A stretch of DNA of 64,000 nt, from NCBI RefSeq assembly GCF_001598915.1, contig NZ_BDAP01000001.1, forward strand, positions 682,001 through 746,000. Reading direction: 5' to 3'. This DNA is from Williamsia muralis NBRC 105860 (GTDB lineage: Bacteria > Actinomycetota > Actinomycetes > Mycobacteriales > Mycobacteriaceae). Made by a program: the position numbers and the translations under genes. Below the pieces are notes generated by a model that saw only the letters and a list, made by a program, of their open reading frames with translations, searched no databases and was not told the origin of the DNA. Shown piece after piece: positions 1-8,820 of this stretch (its first letter is position 1; the number at the start of each line of letters is the position of its first letter).

Positions 1-287
1 TCCAGCAGTTCCCCGAGGAACCAGAAGAAGAACAGGCTCGCGTAGAGCAGCACGGTGAGCGCGACCAGGATGAGGCCCGAACCCACTGCGGCCTTCTTGG
101 CCTCGGCGGTCAGTTCGGCCTTGGCCAGTGCGACCTCGGCGCGGAACAGCGTCGACAAGTGCGTGGTGGCGTCCTTGACCAGACCACCGACACTCGGGTC
201 GCCGCCGGGGCGCACATTGGGGTCGGACAACGGAATCGACGAGACGTTCGGCGGAACATCTCCCGAAGGGCGGTCGTCCAGCGTCAC
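1..287 (-). CDS. Phage-holin-family (Holin-X / DUF1469) membrane protein, 3' part missing
   Basis: The N-terminal 95 codons of a membrane protein that runs off the left edge. A GTG start is preceded by GGAGGAG five bases upstream. A hydrophilic, Pro/Asp-rich head of about 35 residues is followed by an amphipathic stretch (TTHLSTLFRAEVALAKAEL) and a hydrophobic segment ending FFFWFLGELL. This order is typical of the small actinobacterial Holin-X family, whose cellular role is not firmly known. The equivalent position in M. tuberculosis (Rv3669, next to acs) also encodes a small membrane protein of this kind. Family assignment is by pattern; the missing C-terminus would carry a second membrane helix. 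Confidence 0.72.
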   Translation of the reverse strand, partial: MTLDDRPSGDVPPNVSSIPLSDPNVRPGGDPSVGGLVKDATTHLSTLFRAEVALAKAELTAEAKKAAVGSGLILVALTVLLYASLFFFWFLGELL

Positions 288-512
288 TGCAACTCCTCCA
301 TCCTCGGACACCACGCCCGAGTCCATCCCGGACGTTCATCTCTGCATCGCCGGGGTTAGTAGGCCTTATGTTGCCATGCCCGACCCGATTGCAGGTTCAT
401 CGGACCTTTCTACGGGCGCGAGGCGCCGTAGATGCGTTAACTGTCGGGTGGTGCACCCGGGGCCGTCCGGCCGATCGGGTGGCACCACCGACCCCGATCA
501 CGAAGGAATGGC

Positions 513-1019
513 ATGCCGACTTACCCCATGGAACCGTTCGAGCTGGACTTTTTTCAGACCGCCCCGATCACCCACCGATTCAGTGTCAACCTCCCGGTGC
601 CTCCTGAGCAGGCGTGGGCTGAGCTGACCAGGCAGAACACCCTCGACTGGTGCCGGGTGATCAAGTCGATCACGTTCACCTCCCCGGCGCCCTACGGCGT
701 GGGGACAACCCGTAGGGCGCAGTTGGCGCCCGGGTACGCGCAACTGTCGGAGAGGTTCTTCTGCTGGGACGACGACCGTGAGGCGGGCACCTACCGCAAC
801 GCGTTCTACGTGGAGCAGTCCAATGTGCCCAGTCTTCGTCGCTTCGGTGAGTTGAGTGAAGTGGAGCCGTCGGGAGGTGGCTGCCGCTTCACATGGTCGT
901 TCGCCATCGAGATGGGTGGGGTGATGGCAAAGACCTCCAGGTTCGCGTTGCCCATCACGCAGAAAACGTTCGCAACCCTGGAAACCGATACCGTCAAGCA
1001 CTTCTCGAAGCTGAGCTGA
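513..1019 (+). CDS. SRPBCC-fold (polyketide cyclase/START-like) protein
   Basis: A 168-residue soluble protein with the layout of the SRPBCC lipid/ligand-binding superfamily: an N-terminal strand ending in a PVPPEQAWAELTRQ helix, a central cavity-forming sheet, and a long C-terminal helix (TFATLETDTVKHFSKL). The ATG is preceded by GAAGGA. The substrate cannot be told from sequence. It converges on acs with only 29 bases between the two stop codons, so it is a separate transcription unit. No catalytic residues are recognisable, so binding rather than catalysis is the safer guess. Confidence 0.6.
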   Translation: MPTYPMEPFELDFFQTAPITHRFSVNLPVPPEQAWAELTRQNTLDWCRVIKSITFTSPAPYGVGTTRRAQLAPGYAQLSERFFCWDDDREAGTYRNAFYVEQSNVPSLRRFGELSEVEPSGGGCRFTWSFAIEMGGVMAKTSRFALPITQKTFATLETDTVKHFSKLS

Positions 1020-1048
1020 CAGCACCCACCACCCGGTGCCCCTCGGGT

Positions 1049-2992
<1,944 letters not shown>

Positions 2993-3096
2993 TTTCTGAC
3001 CTTTCGTACTGGCTGCCCGACCTGCATGGGGCGAGCCCGATCCGGACACCGATTCACGTGCTGCTGTGCTCGGTCCCGTCACAGACGCGCGGTCGC

Positions 3097-3112
3097 TGTG
3101 TTGTACACCACA
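3097..3112. promoter_or_regulatory. CRP/GlxR-like operator between acs and the LuxR-type gene
   Basis: TGTGTTGTACACCACA matches the actinobacterial consensus TGTGANNTANNTCACA at every defined position except the symmetric A5 and T12. It includes the central TA. It lies about 105 bases upstream of the acs ATG and 46 bases upstream of the divergent regulator start, so it could serve either gene. cAMP-dependent control of acs is known in several bacteria; binding here is inferred. Confidence 0.5.
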
Positions 3113-3157
3113 TGATGGTTGCGGCATCATCGGAGGCAATAGCCCCGAAAGTGGATA

Positions 3158-4006
3158 GTGCAGATGAGTCAAGACAACAGCGTGCTCCGTCCCAGTGATC
3201 GTGAACTGGTGCGTGCCACGAGTGCGCGTCTGCGTAAGACAGCCGGGATCCCGGTGGTCTTCGCAGGTCTGCGCGATCGGGACGTCATCCAGGTCACCGA
3301 GTCGGTGGGTCACCAGACTGCTGCCCTGCGAACCATCACGGTCACCCCCGAACGTGGGCTCGGTGGGCTGACCTGGCTGAACAAGCGGGCCAAGATGGTC
3401 CGGGATTACGGGTCGGCCAGCGAGATCACCCATGACTTCGACGACCAGATCCTCGGCGAGGGCATCACCGACCTGGCTGCGGCCCCCATTGTCGTCGACG
3501 GCGCGGTCAGAGGGCTGTTGTACGGCGGCTGGCGCGGTGGCGGAGGACTTCTCGGCGAGCACGCGATGGATGCGCTCTCGCTCGAGGCCGGCCGGATCGG
3601 CACCGAACTGCGGATCCGCGACGAGGTGGACCGCCGGGTCGCCGCGATCGCAGCACGCGAGCAGGCTCAGCGGCCGATCCCCGACTGGATCCACGAGCTC
3701 CGCGACATCGCGACAGGTGCCGAGGATGAGCAGACCCGACGCCGGATCGGCCGACTCGTCGACCAGATCACCAGTGTCGACCGGTCCGGGGTCGAGCCGA
3801 CGATCGCACTCACGCCACGCCAGCTACAGGTGCTGTCGCTGGTGGCGATGGGTTTCGGCAACAGGGTGGTCGCCGATCGACTCGGCCTCACCGTCGACAC
3901 CGTCAAGACCTACCTCCGGGCCGCCATGGTTCGTCTCGGTGCCCGCACCCGTCATGAAGCCGTGGTGAAAGCGCGCGCCGCCGGCCACGTCCTGGAATTG
4001 ATCTGA
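3158..4006 (+). CDS. GAF-domain LuxR-family transcriptional regulator
   Basis: A 282-residue regulator. Residues of about 15-170 look like a GAF-type sensor (repeated beta strands, a GEGITDLAAAPIVVDGAVRGLLYGG core). Residues of about 215-280 are a clear LuxR/FixJ helix-turn-helix (LTPRQLQVLSLVAMGFGNRV, then LTVDTVKTYLRAAMVRLGARTRHEAV). There is no receiver domain, so it is not a classical response regulator. The GTG start was taken from the open frame; ATG two codons later is equally possible. It is divergent from acs, which suggests control of acetate activation, possibly in response to a small molecule bound by the GAF domain. The ligand is unknown. Confidence 0.78.
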   Translation: MQMSQDNSVLRPSDRELVRATSARLRKTAGIPVVFAGLRDRDVIQVTESVGHQTAALRTITVTPERGLGGLTWLNKRAKMVRDYGSASEITHDFDDQILGEGITDLAAAPIVVDGAVRGLLYGGWRGGGGLLGEHAMDALSLEAGRIGTELRIRDEVDRRVAAIAAREQAQRPIPDWIHELRDIATGAEDEQTRRRIGRLVDQITSVDRSGVEPTIALTPRQLQVLSLVAMGFGNRVVADRLGLTVDTVKTYLRAAMVRLGARTRHEAVVKARAAGHVLELI

Positions 4007-4064
4007 CTCCCCGGCAGTCTGCTCTCGCCGCCGCATCCCGGCCGGGCACGCCATCTCGGCCCAG

Positions 4065-4070
4065 TACGCT
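4065..4070 (+). promoter_or_regulatory. -10 element of a probable leaderless transcript (Fic-like gene)
   Basis: TACGCT ends 8 bases before the GTG start at 4079 and no Shine-Dalgarno sequence is present, so transcription probably begins at or next to the start codon. Confidence 0.5.
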
Positions 4071-4078
4071 GGCCTCTC

Positions 4079-4825
4079 GTGACCGACCCCTTGGCCCCGA
4101 TACTCGAATTGCCCGGCGTGATCGAGGCAGCCGACCGAGCGCGTGATGCCCTGGCCGCTGCCCACCGGCATCCGGTGAACCTGCGCGGGTGGGAGAAGAC
4201 GGCAACGGAGGCGTCGTGGCGGGCCGGACGGTCGTCCGCTGCCATCGACGGTGGAAGCGTCGATCTGGTGCGCGACGGCGACTTCGATGAGCCCGTGCTC
4301 TCGGGTGCCATGCGGGTGGCCCAGGCGCTCGACGGAGAATCACTTCCGCAGTTCGTGTCGACCTGGACGCGTGCTCCGTTGCAGACGCTGGCGCGACTGC
4401 ACGTTCTCGCCGCGAACGACCTCACCGACGATCCGCAACTGCTGGGCCGTCCCCGCGCGGACCGCGACCTCGGCCAGCGTCTGGCCTTGCTCGCCCAGCT
4501 CATCACCGGCGCGACAAAAGCACCCGCCCCCATCGTGGCGGCGGTGGTGCATGCAGAACTGCTCTCCCTCGAACCCTTCACGTACGCGAACGGGATCGTC
4601 GCACGCGCGGCGTCGCGGCTCGTCTGCACCAGCAGCGGACTCGATCCACACAACCTGGGCGTGCCCGAGGTGACGTGGTTCCAGCGGGTGCGCGAGTACC
4701 GCGACAGTTCGACCGCCTTCGGTTCCGGAGACCCCGACCGTATCCGGGAATGGGTGCTGCTGTGCTGTGATGCTCTCGAAGCCGGTGCCGCAGAGGCGAA
4801 CTCGATTGCCGAAGCCGCGCGATGA
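4079..4825 (+). CDS. Fic-like protein with degenerate catalytic motif (Rv3662c type)
   Basis: A 248-residue, mostly helical protein. Its C-terminal half resembles the Fic fold, but the signature HPFxxGNGRxxR reads EPFTYANGIVAR: the catalytic His is Glu, the first Gly is Ala and the phosphate-binding Arg of GNGR is Ile. Upstream, WRAGRSSAAIDG is reminiscent of the (S/T)xxxE(G/N) inhibitory helix region of Fic proteins but is also altered. AMP transfer by the standard mechanism is therefore unlikely. The same gene position in M. tuberculosis (Rv3662c) holds a conserved protein of unknown function. It could be a pseudoenzyme or have changed chemistry. Confidence 0.6.
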   Translation: MTDPLAPILELPGVIEAADRARDALAAAHRHPVNLRGWEKTATEASWRAGRSSAAIDGGSVDLVRDGDFDEPVLSGAMRVAQALDGESLPQFVSTWTRAPLQTLARLHVLAANDLTDDPQLLGRPRADRDLGQRLALLAQLITGATKAPAPIVAAVVHAELLSLEPFTYANGIVARAASRLVCTSSGLDPHNLGVPEVTWFQRVREYRDSSTAFGSGDPDRIREWVLLCCDALEAGAAEANSIAEAAR

Positions 4826-4833
4826 GCGTTGCC

Positions 4834-4871
4834 GACCTGCTCTGAACGCGCTGACCTGCTCCGAACGCGCT
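4834..4871. repeat. Tandem pair of 19-bp repeats
   Basis: GACCTGCTCTGAACGCGCT is immediately followed by GACCTGCTCCGAACGCGCT: two 19-base units differing at one position, just after the Fic-like stop codon and beside the end of the putative Ms1-like RNA. Confidence 0.85.
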
Positions 4872-5162
4872 GCGGGCGGCGTACCGGTTCGCCTCTGCGT
4901 TCCGATCGCCGCCCGCTAGCACGGATCCGAGTTACCAAGCGTGCTTTGGTGGTTGTGTGGGATGACCTAGGCGTAGTGTTCCGCCGCCGCTTCGAAGCCG
5001 TTCCCACCCAAAGGAACTCACTCGAACTCGACGCCGGATCTCGCAGGCCCGCAACCTGGTGCCTCCCGCGGCGTGCTGCGCGTGGGTGCTCGGTATCCGT
5101 GCTGGGAGTGCGCGGTCAGGAGTCCGTTCCTTCTCTTCCGGCCCGAACTTGGCTTTCCGCGC
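4872..5162 (-). ncRNA. Putative Ms1/MTS2823-type (6S-like) small RNA
   Basis: No protein gene fills this gap between the convergent Fic-like and HAD genes. In mycobacteria the roughly 300-nt RNA Ms1/MTS2823, which binds core RNA polymerase, lies between the homologues of these two genes. On the minus strand a CRP-like site (5185-5200) is followed by a possible -10 (TAGTTA, 5174-5169). Two segments about 160 nt apart (5089-5102 and 4919-4931) are complementary over 13 pairs with a single bulged base, giving a long closing stem around a large internal region. The far end is a perfect 10-bp inverted repeat (4907-4916 with 4872-4881). Predicted length is about 290 nt. Ends and identity are inferred; the pairing is seen directly. 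Confidence 0.55.
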
Positions 5163-5184
5163 TTTCCGTAACTACTTTCTACAC

Positions 5185-5200
5185 CGTGACCGCGGTCACA
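5185..5200. promoter_or_regulatory. CRP/GlxR-like palindrome upstream of the putative Ms1-like RNA
   Basis: CGTGACCGCGGTCACA contains the perfect 14-bp palindrome GTGACCGCGGTCAC, with both half sites GTGA and TCAC spaced as in CRP-family operators. It lies inside a gap between two convergent genes, where no protein-gene promoter is expected. It sits about 10 bases before the proposed -10 of the minus-strand RNA. Confidence 0.55.
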
Positions 5201-5291
5201 TCAAGACCTCGGGCACATCAATTCGAGATTGACATTTCCCGTTGGGCGGAAACGTTTTTCGTGTTTGCGGTGGGCTCAGGTGCGTCGCGCG

Positions 5292-6128
5292 TCAGTGGCG
5301 CTTGCGGGCGAGGATCGAATAGGTGAGGGCGCCGGCGACCACCGCGCCCAAACCGACTGCCGCCGAAGCGGTCACGGTGGGAGACGGTGTGTTGGGCAGG
5401 CGATCGCGGATCGAGATGGGTTTGGTGAACGACAACATCGGCCAGCCGAGAGCGGTGGCCTGCTTGCGCAGCGCACGGTCGGGGTTGATGACGGTGGGAT
5501 GGCCGACCGCCTGCAGCATCGGCAGGTCGGTGATCGAGTCCGAGTAGGCGAAACACTGGGAGAGGTCGTAGCCGACGGATTCGGCGATCTCGTTCATCGC
5601 CGCGGCCTTCTCCTCGCCGTAACAGTAGAACTCGACCGCGCCCGCATACTTGCCGTCGATCACCTTCATCCGGCTGGCCATCGAATAGTCGGCGCCCAGC
5701 ATCTCGCCGATCGGTTCGACGATCTCGGCTCCCGAAGCGGACACGATCACGACGTCGTGACCCCGGGCCTTGTGGCCGGCGATGAGGTCCGCGGCTTCGG
5801 CGAACACCAGGGGGTTGACGATGTCGTGCAGCGTCTCGCGGACGATCGACGACACCTGATCCACGTCCCACCCCGTGCACATCTCGGTGACGTGTTTGCG
5901 CATCCGCTCCACCTGATCGTGGTCGGCGGCCGACAGCAAGAACATGAATTGGGCGTACGACGACTTGAGTACCGAGCGACGGTTGATCAGCCCCTGGTCG
6001 AAGAACGGGCGAGAGAACGCCAGCGAACTCGACTTCGCGATGATGGTCTTGTCGAGGTCGAAGAAGGCGGCGATCCGCGGGCCGGAGGTGGATTCCGGAC
6101 CACCGTCCGCGGGCCAGGAATAAGTCAC
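5292..6128 (-). CDS. HAD-IB family phosphatase (SerB-like) with C-terminal membrane helix
   Basis: A 278-residue hydrolase of the haloacid dehalogenase superfamily, subclass IB (SerB-like). The nucleophile motif is FFDLDKTII (Asp24, Asp26), motif II is the VSASG segment and motif IV is YSDSITDLPML. A hydrophobic stretch near residues 250-272, ending in RKRH, predicts a C-terminal membrane anchor. The GTG start is supported by TACCCT six bases upstream (leaderless). It is the positional equivalent of Rv3661. The substrate is unknown; related proteins act on phosphoserine or lysophospholipids. Confidence 0.82.
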   Translation of the reverse strand: MTYSWPADGGPESTSGPRIAAFFDLDKTIIAKSSSLAFSRPFFDQGLINRRSVLKSSYAQFMFLLSAADHDQVERMRKHVTEMCTGWDVDQVSSIVRETLHDIVNPLVFAEAADLIAGHKARGHDVVIVSASGAEIVEPIGEMLGADYSMASRMKVIDGKYAGAVEFYCYGEEKAAAMNEIAESVGYDLSQCFAYSDSITDLPMLQAVGHPTVINPDRALRKQATALGWPMLSFTKPISIRDRLPNTPSPTVTASAAVGLGAVVAGALTYSILARKRH

Positions 6129-6134
6129 GTGTCG

Positions 6135-6140
6135 AGGGTA
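6135..6140 (-). promoter_or_regulatory. -10 element, leaderless HAD gene
   Basis: On the minus strand TACCCT is followed by six bases (CGACAC) and then the GTG start at 6128. Confidence 0.5.
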
Positions 6141-6277
6141 CGTCGGCCGTCCATTCCGGGCGCAGATTCATCGGTTCGGACTACAGCGGAGGCCGTTAAC
6201 GATGTCGGATCGGCATGACGAAAAACAAATGGTTGAAGTTGCAATCAATCCGGGGTTTTTGTGTATAGTCGTTATTA

Positions 6278-6363
6278 CCCGGACCTGATCCGGGGCTTTC
6301 AGCCCGACCCCCCGGGGCTGAACGCGACGACCCTGGCCTCCTCCCCCCCTGGCCGGGGTCGTC
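6278..6363 (+). other. Three consecutive stem-loops in the leader upstream of ssd
   Basis: Hairpin 1 pairs CCCGGA (6278-6283) with TCCGGG (6289-6294). Hairpin 2 pairs TTCAGCCC (6298-6305) with GGGCTGAA (6315-6322). Hairpin 3 pairs GACGACCCTGGCC (6326-6338) with GGCCGGGGTCGTC (6351-6363), 13 pairs including one G-U. A possible -10, TATAGT (6264-6269), lies just before them. The rest of the 6129-6559 gap shows no gene. This could be an attenuator, an RNA-stabilising leader or a small RNA. Confidence 0.5.
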
Positions 6364-6479
6364 CCCATTTCCGGGGTATGTCGGTCATCTGACCCACACG
6401 ATCATTCCCCCGCATTTACCCCTCTGACCTGCTGTTCTGTGTGGCGTGTGGGGCCTGCTCGATCGGCTGACGGATCGGG

Positions 6480-6506
6480 TTGTCCACAGACCGTCGGCCA
6501 TCCACA
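6480..6506. promoter_or_regulatory. Pair of DnaA-box-like motifs before ssd
   Basis: TTGTCCACA (6480-6488) equals the DnaA box form common in high-GC actinobacteria. CCATCCACA (6498-6506) is a weaker second copy in the same orientation, 18 bases on. They lie 54 to 80 bases upstream of the ssd start. Confidence 0.35.
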
Positions 6507-6559
6507 GATGGAGGGTTCGGGCAGGTTCTCCGGTCGGTGGCGTACCCGATGCTGAGTCC

Positions 6560-7627
6560 ATGCCCGAATCACCCAGCGTGCTCGTCATGGTCTCGTCCGA
6601 GGTCGCCGATGACGTTGCGCGTGTCGCAGCAGCCTCTGGTTATCAGGTGTGGCGTGCGGCACCTGACCGTTGTCGTCGGGAGTGGTCCGAGGCCACCGCG
6701 GTGCTCGTCGACGCGACCACCGTGGACGCCACTTTGTCGGCCGGCCTGCCCCGCCGACCCGGCGTCATGGTGGTCGGGCTGGCGGGCAGTGGACCGGACA
6801 TGTGGCGCACGGCGCTGGCTCTCGGGGCCGAGGACGGATTCGTCCTGCCAGACGACGAGCACGCCGTCGTCTCCGCCCTCTCGCGCATCCGCACACCCAC
6901 CGGCCCTTCCGGAGTTGCGGTCGCTCTGCTGGCTGGGCACGGCGGCGCCGGAGCGTCGACCTTGGCGGCCGCCGTCGGGTTGCTGGCGACCGAGCAGGGT
7001 GCCGACGCACTCCTCCTGGATCTGGACGATCTGGGGGGAGGCCAGGACCTGATGCTCGGCATCGAGGACCAACCCGGCCTTCGATGGCAGGAATTGACCC
7101 TGGAAAGCGGCCAGGTGGCAGCAGACTCACTCCATGCCGCCCTGCCCCACGCGCGCGGTGGCCTGGCCGTCCTGACCAGCCGCCGAGGATCCGCGCAGCC
7201 TGTGCGTCCCGAGACGGCGCTCGCCGCGATCGACGCCTGCCGCGCACACGGCGATGTGGTGGTCGCCGACCTGCCCCGGCGAGATGACGAGCTGGCGGCG
7301 GCCGTGGTGGAGGCGGCCGACGTCGTTGTGGTCGTCTGCTCGGCGACCATCCGGTCGTGCGCGGCCACCCGGGAGGTGGCGCGACGGATGGGCTCACGCA
7401 GCGGGCGACTGGAAGTGGTGGTCCGTGGCCCTGCCCCGGGAGGTCTGCGGGCCCGGCAGGTGGCCGAGGTGATCGGTCTCCCGTTGCTCGGTGCGACGCG
7501 GTCGGACCCGAAAGTTCCCTGGCAACTCGAGTCCGGCGGCCTTGTACTCGGTCGGCGATCACCGCTGCGGCGGACCGCGGAAGCCGTGCTCCAGCGTGGC
7601 GTCGACTCACGTCGGGGGCGGAGATGA
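6560..7627 (+). CDS. ssd: Septum-site-determining protein Ssd / TadZ-like (MinD-family)
   Basis: A 355-residue protein of the MinD/ParA-like ATPase group. In Tad operons this position is held by TadZ/Ssd proteins that place the pilus machine or influence septation (Rv3660c in M. tuberculosis, 350 residues). The ATG at 6560 was chosen to match that length; the frame is open further upstream. Residues of about 1-115 resemble the atypical receiver-like head of TadZ. The P-loop region reads LLAGHGGAGASTLAAA, so the usual Lys of KGGxGKT/S is Ala and ATP hydrolysis is doubtful. Its stop overlaps the tadA start (ATGA), the first of a chain of overlaps. Confidence 0.85.
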   Translation: MPESPSVLVMVSSEVADDVARVAAASGYQVWRAAPDRCRREWSEATAVLVDATTVDATLSAGLPRRPGVMVVGLAGSGPDMWRTALALGAEDGFVLPDDEHAVVSALSRIRTPTGPSGVAVALLAGHGGAGASTLAAAVGLLATEQGADALLLDLDDLGGGQDLMLGIEDQPGLRWQELTLESGQVAADSLHAALPHARGGLAVLTSRRGSAQPVRPETALAAIDACRAHGDVVVADLPRRDDELAAAVVEAADVVVVVCSATIRSCAATREVARRMGSRSGRLEVVVRGPAPGGLRARQVAEVIGLPLLGATRSDPKVPWQLESGGLVLGRRSPLRRTAEAVLQRGVDSRRGRR

Positions 7628-8820
7628 CCACTCGGACCGATGTAGCCGGCACCACTCGAGCGGCTCTGCTGACCCGTGTCCGGGAACGGCTGGCCGCGAC
7701 CGCACAAGACCCGACCCCCGAGGTGATGGCCGCGGTGGTCCGGGAAGAAGCCGGTGGGGTCCTCGGCGACACCGATCTCCTTGACGCCCTGCGGTTCCTG
7801 CAAACCGAATTGGTGGGCGCCGGAAGGCTCGAGACCTTGCTGGCAGGACCGACGGTCAACGACATCCTGGTGGTCGGCCCGAAACAGGTGTGGGTCGACC
7901 AGGGCCACGGGCTGCAGCCGTCGACGATCGAGTTCGAGGACGACGATGCCGTCCGGCGACTGGCCATGCGGCTGGCGCTCGCCGCGGGCAAACGCCTCGA
8001 CGACGCGCAGCCCTGGGTGGACGGTCAACTCACCGATGTCGGCAGGCGGGGTTACAACGTGCGCCTGCACGCGGTCATCCCGCCCATCGCCGTCGACGGC
8101 ACGTGTCTGTCGCTGCGAGTTCTCCGGCCGGCCACGCAGAACCTCGACGCGTTGGTCGCGTCGGGTGCGATCGCCGCGGAGGCGGCGACTCTTCTGGAGG
8201 CGATCATCGACGCCCGGCTGGCCTTCCTGGTTGTCGGGGGCACCGGTGCGGGAAAGACAACCCTGCTGTCGGCCCTGCTCGGCCGCGTTGATCCGGCCGA
8301 ACGCATTCTGTGCGTCGAGGACGCGGTCGAACTCGCCCCGCGCCATCCTCATGTGGTGCGGCTGGTGGCCCGTACGCCCAATGTCGAAGGTGCGGGGGAG
8401 GTTCCGGTACGCGCGCTGGTTCGCCAGGCGCTGCGCATGCGCCCCGATCGCATTGTTGTCGGCGAGGTCCGCGGCGCCGAGGTGGTCGACCTCCTCACAG
8501 CGATGAACACAGGACACGACGGTGGCGCGGGAACACTGCACGCGAACTCCACTGCGGAGGTACCCGCGCGGATGGAGGCGCTTGCCGCGCTCGGTGGCAT
8601 GGACCGCCCGGCGTTGCACAGTCAGCTGGCAGCAGCCATCTCCGTCGTGATCGGCGTCTTCCGCGACGCCTCGGGCGCCCGGGGCGTCGCCGAGATCGGC
8701 ATGGTCCGCCGCGGCGACGACGGCCTAGTGAAGATCGAGCCGGTCTGGGATCGAGATGACGGATTCGCGCGAGCGGCAACGGATCTCGCCGATCTCCTGA
8801 GCTCTAGGCTGCGCCGGTGA
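7624..8820 (+). CDS. tadA: TadA/CpaF-type pilus assembly ATPase
   Basis: A 398-residue secretion ATPase (type II/IV secretion VirB11-CpaF family) that powers assembly of Tad/Flp pili at the inner face of the membrane. The Walker A motif is GGTGAGKTTLL (residues 205-212 core), with an aspartate box around ERILCVEDAVEL, a Walker B region VGEVRGAEVVDLLTAMNTGH and a His box near GGAGTLHANS. The start overlaps ssd by ATGA and the stop overlaps tadB by GTGA, which indicates translational coupling. It is equivalent to Rv3659c. Confidence 0.93.
   Translation: MTTRTDVAGTTRAALLTRVRERLAATAQDPTPEVMAAVVREEAGGVLGDTDLLDALRFLQTELVGAGRLETLLAGPTVNDILVVGPKQVWVDQGHGLQPSTIEFEDDDAVRRLAMRLALAAGKRLDDAQPWVDGQLTDVGRRGYNVRLHAVIPPIAVDGTCLSLRVLRPATQNLDALVASGAIAAEAATLLEAIIDARLAFLVVGGTGAGKTTLLSALLGRVDPAERILCVEDAVELAPRHPHVVRLVARTPNVEGAGEVPVRALVRQALRMRPDRIVVGEVRGAEVVDLLTAMNTGHDGGAGTLHANSTAEVPARMEALAALGGMDRPALHSQLAAAISVVIGVFRDASGARGVAEIGMVRRGDDGLVKIEPVWDRDDGFARAATDLADLLSSRLRR

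Noticed and set aside
5229-5234. TTGACA as a plus-strand -35 element
   Set aside because: No -10 at 16-19 bases and it would read into the 3' end of the HAD gene.
4829-5326. Plus-strand open frame of 165 codons through the gap after the Fic-like gene
   Set aside because: Low-complexity Arg/Ser composition with no domain; it overlaps the region with RNA-like structure, and its end runs into the HAD coding sequence on the other strand.
6643-8619. Long minus-strand open frame opposite ssd and tadA
   Set aside because: It crosses two real genes on the other strand and has low-complexity Arg/Pro/Ser composition with no motif.
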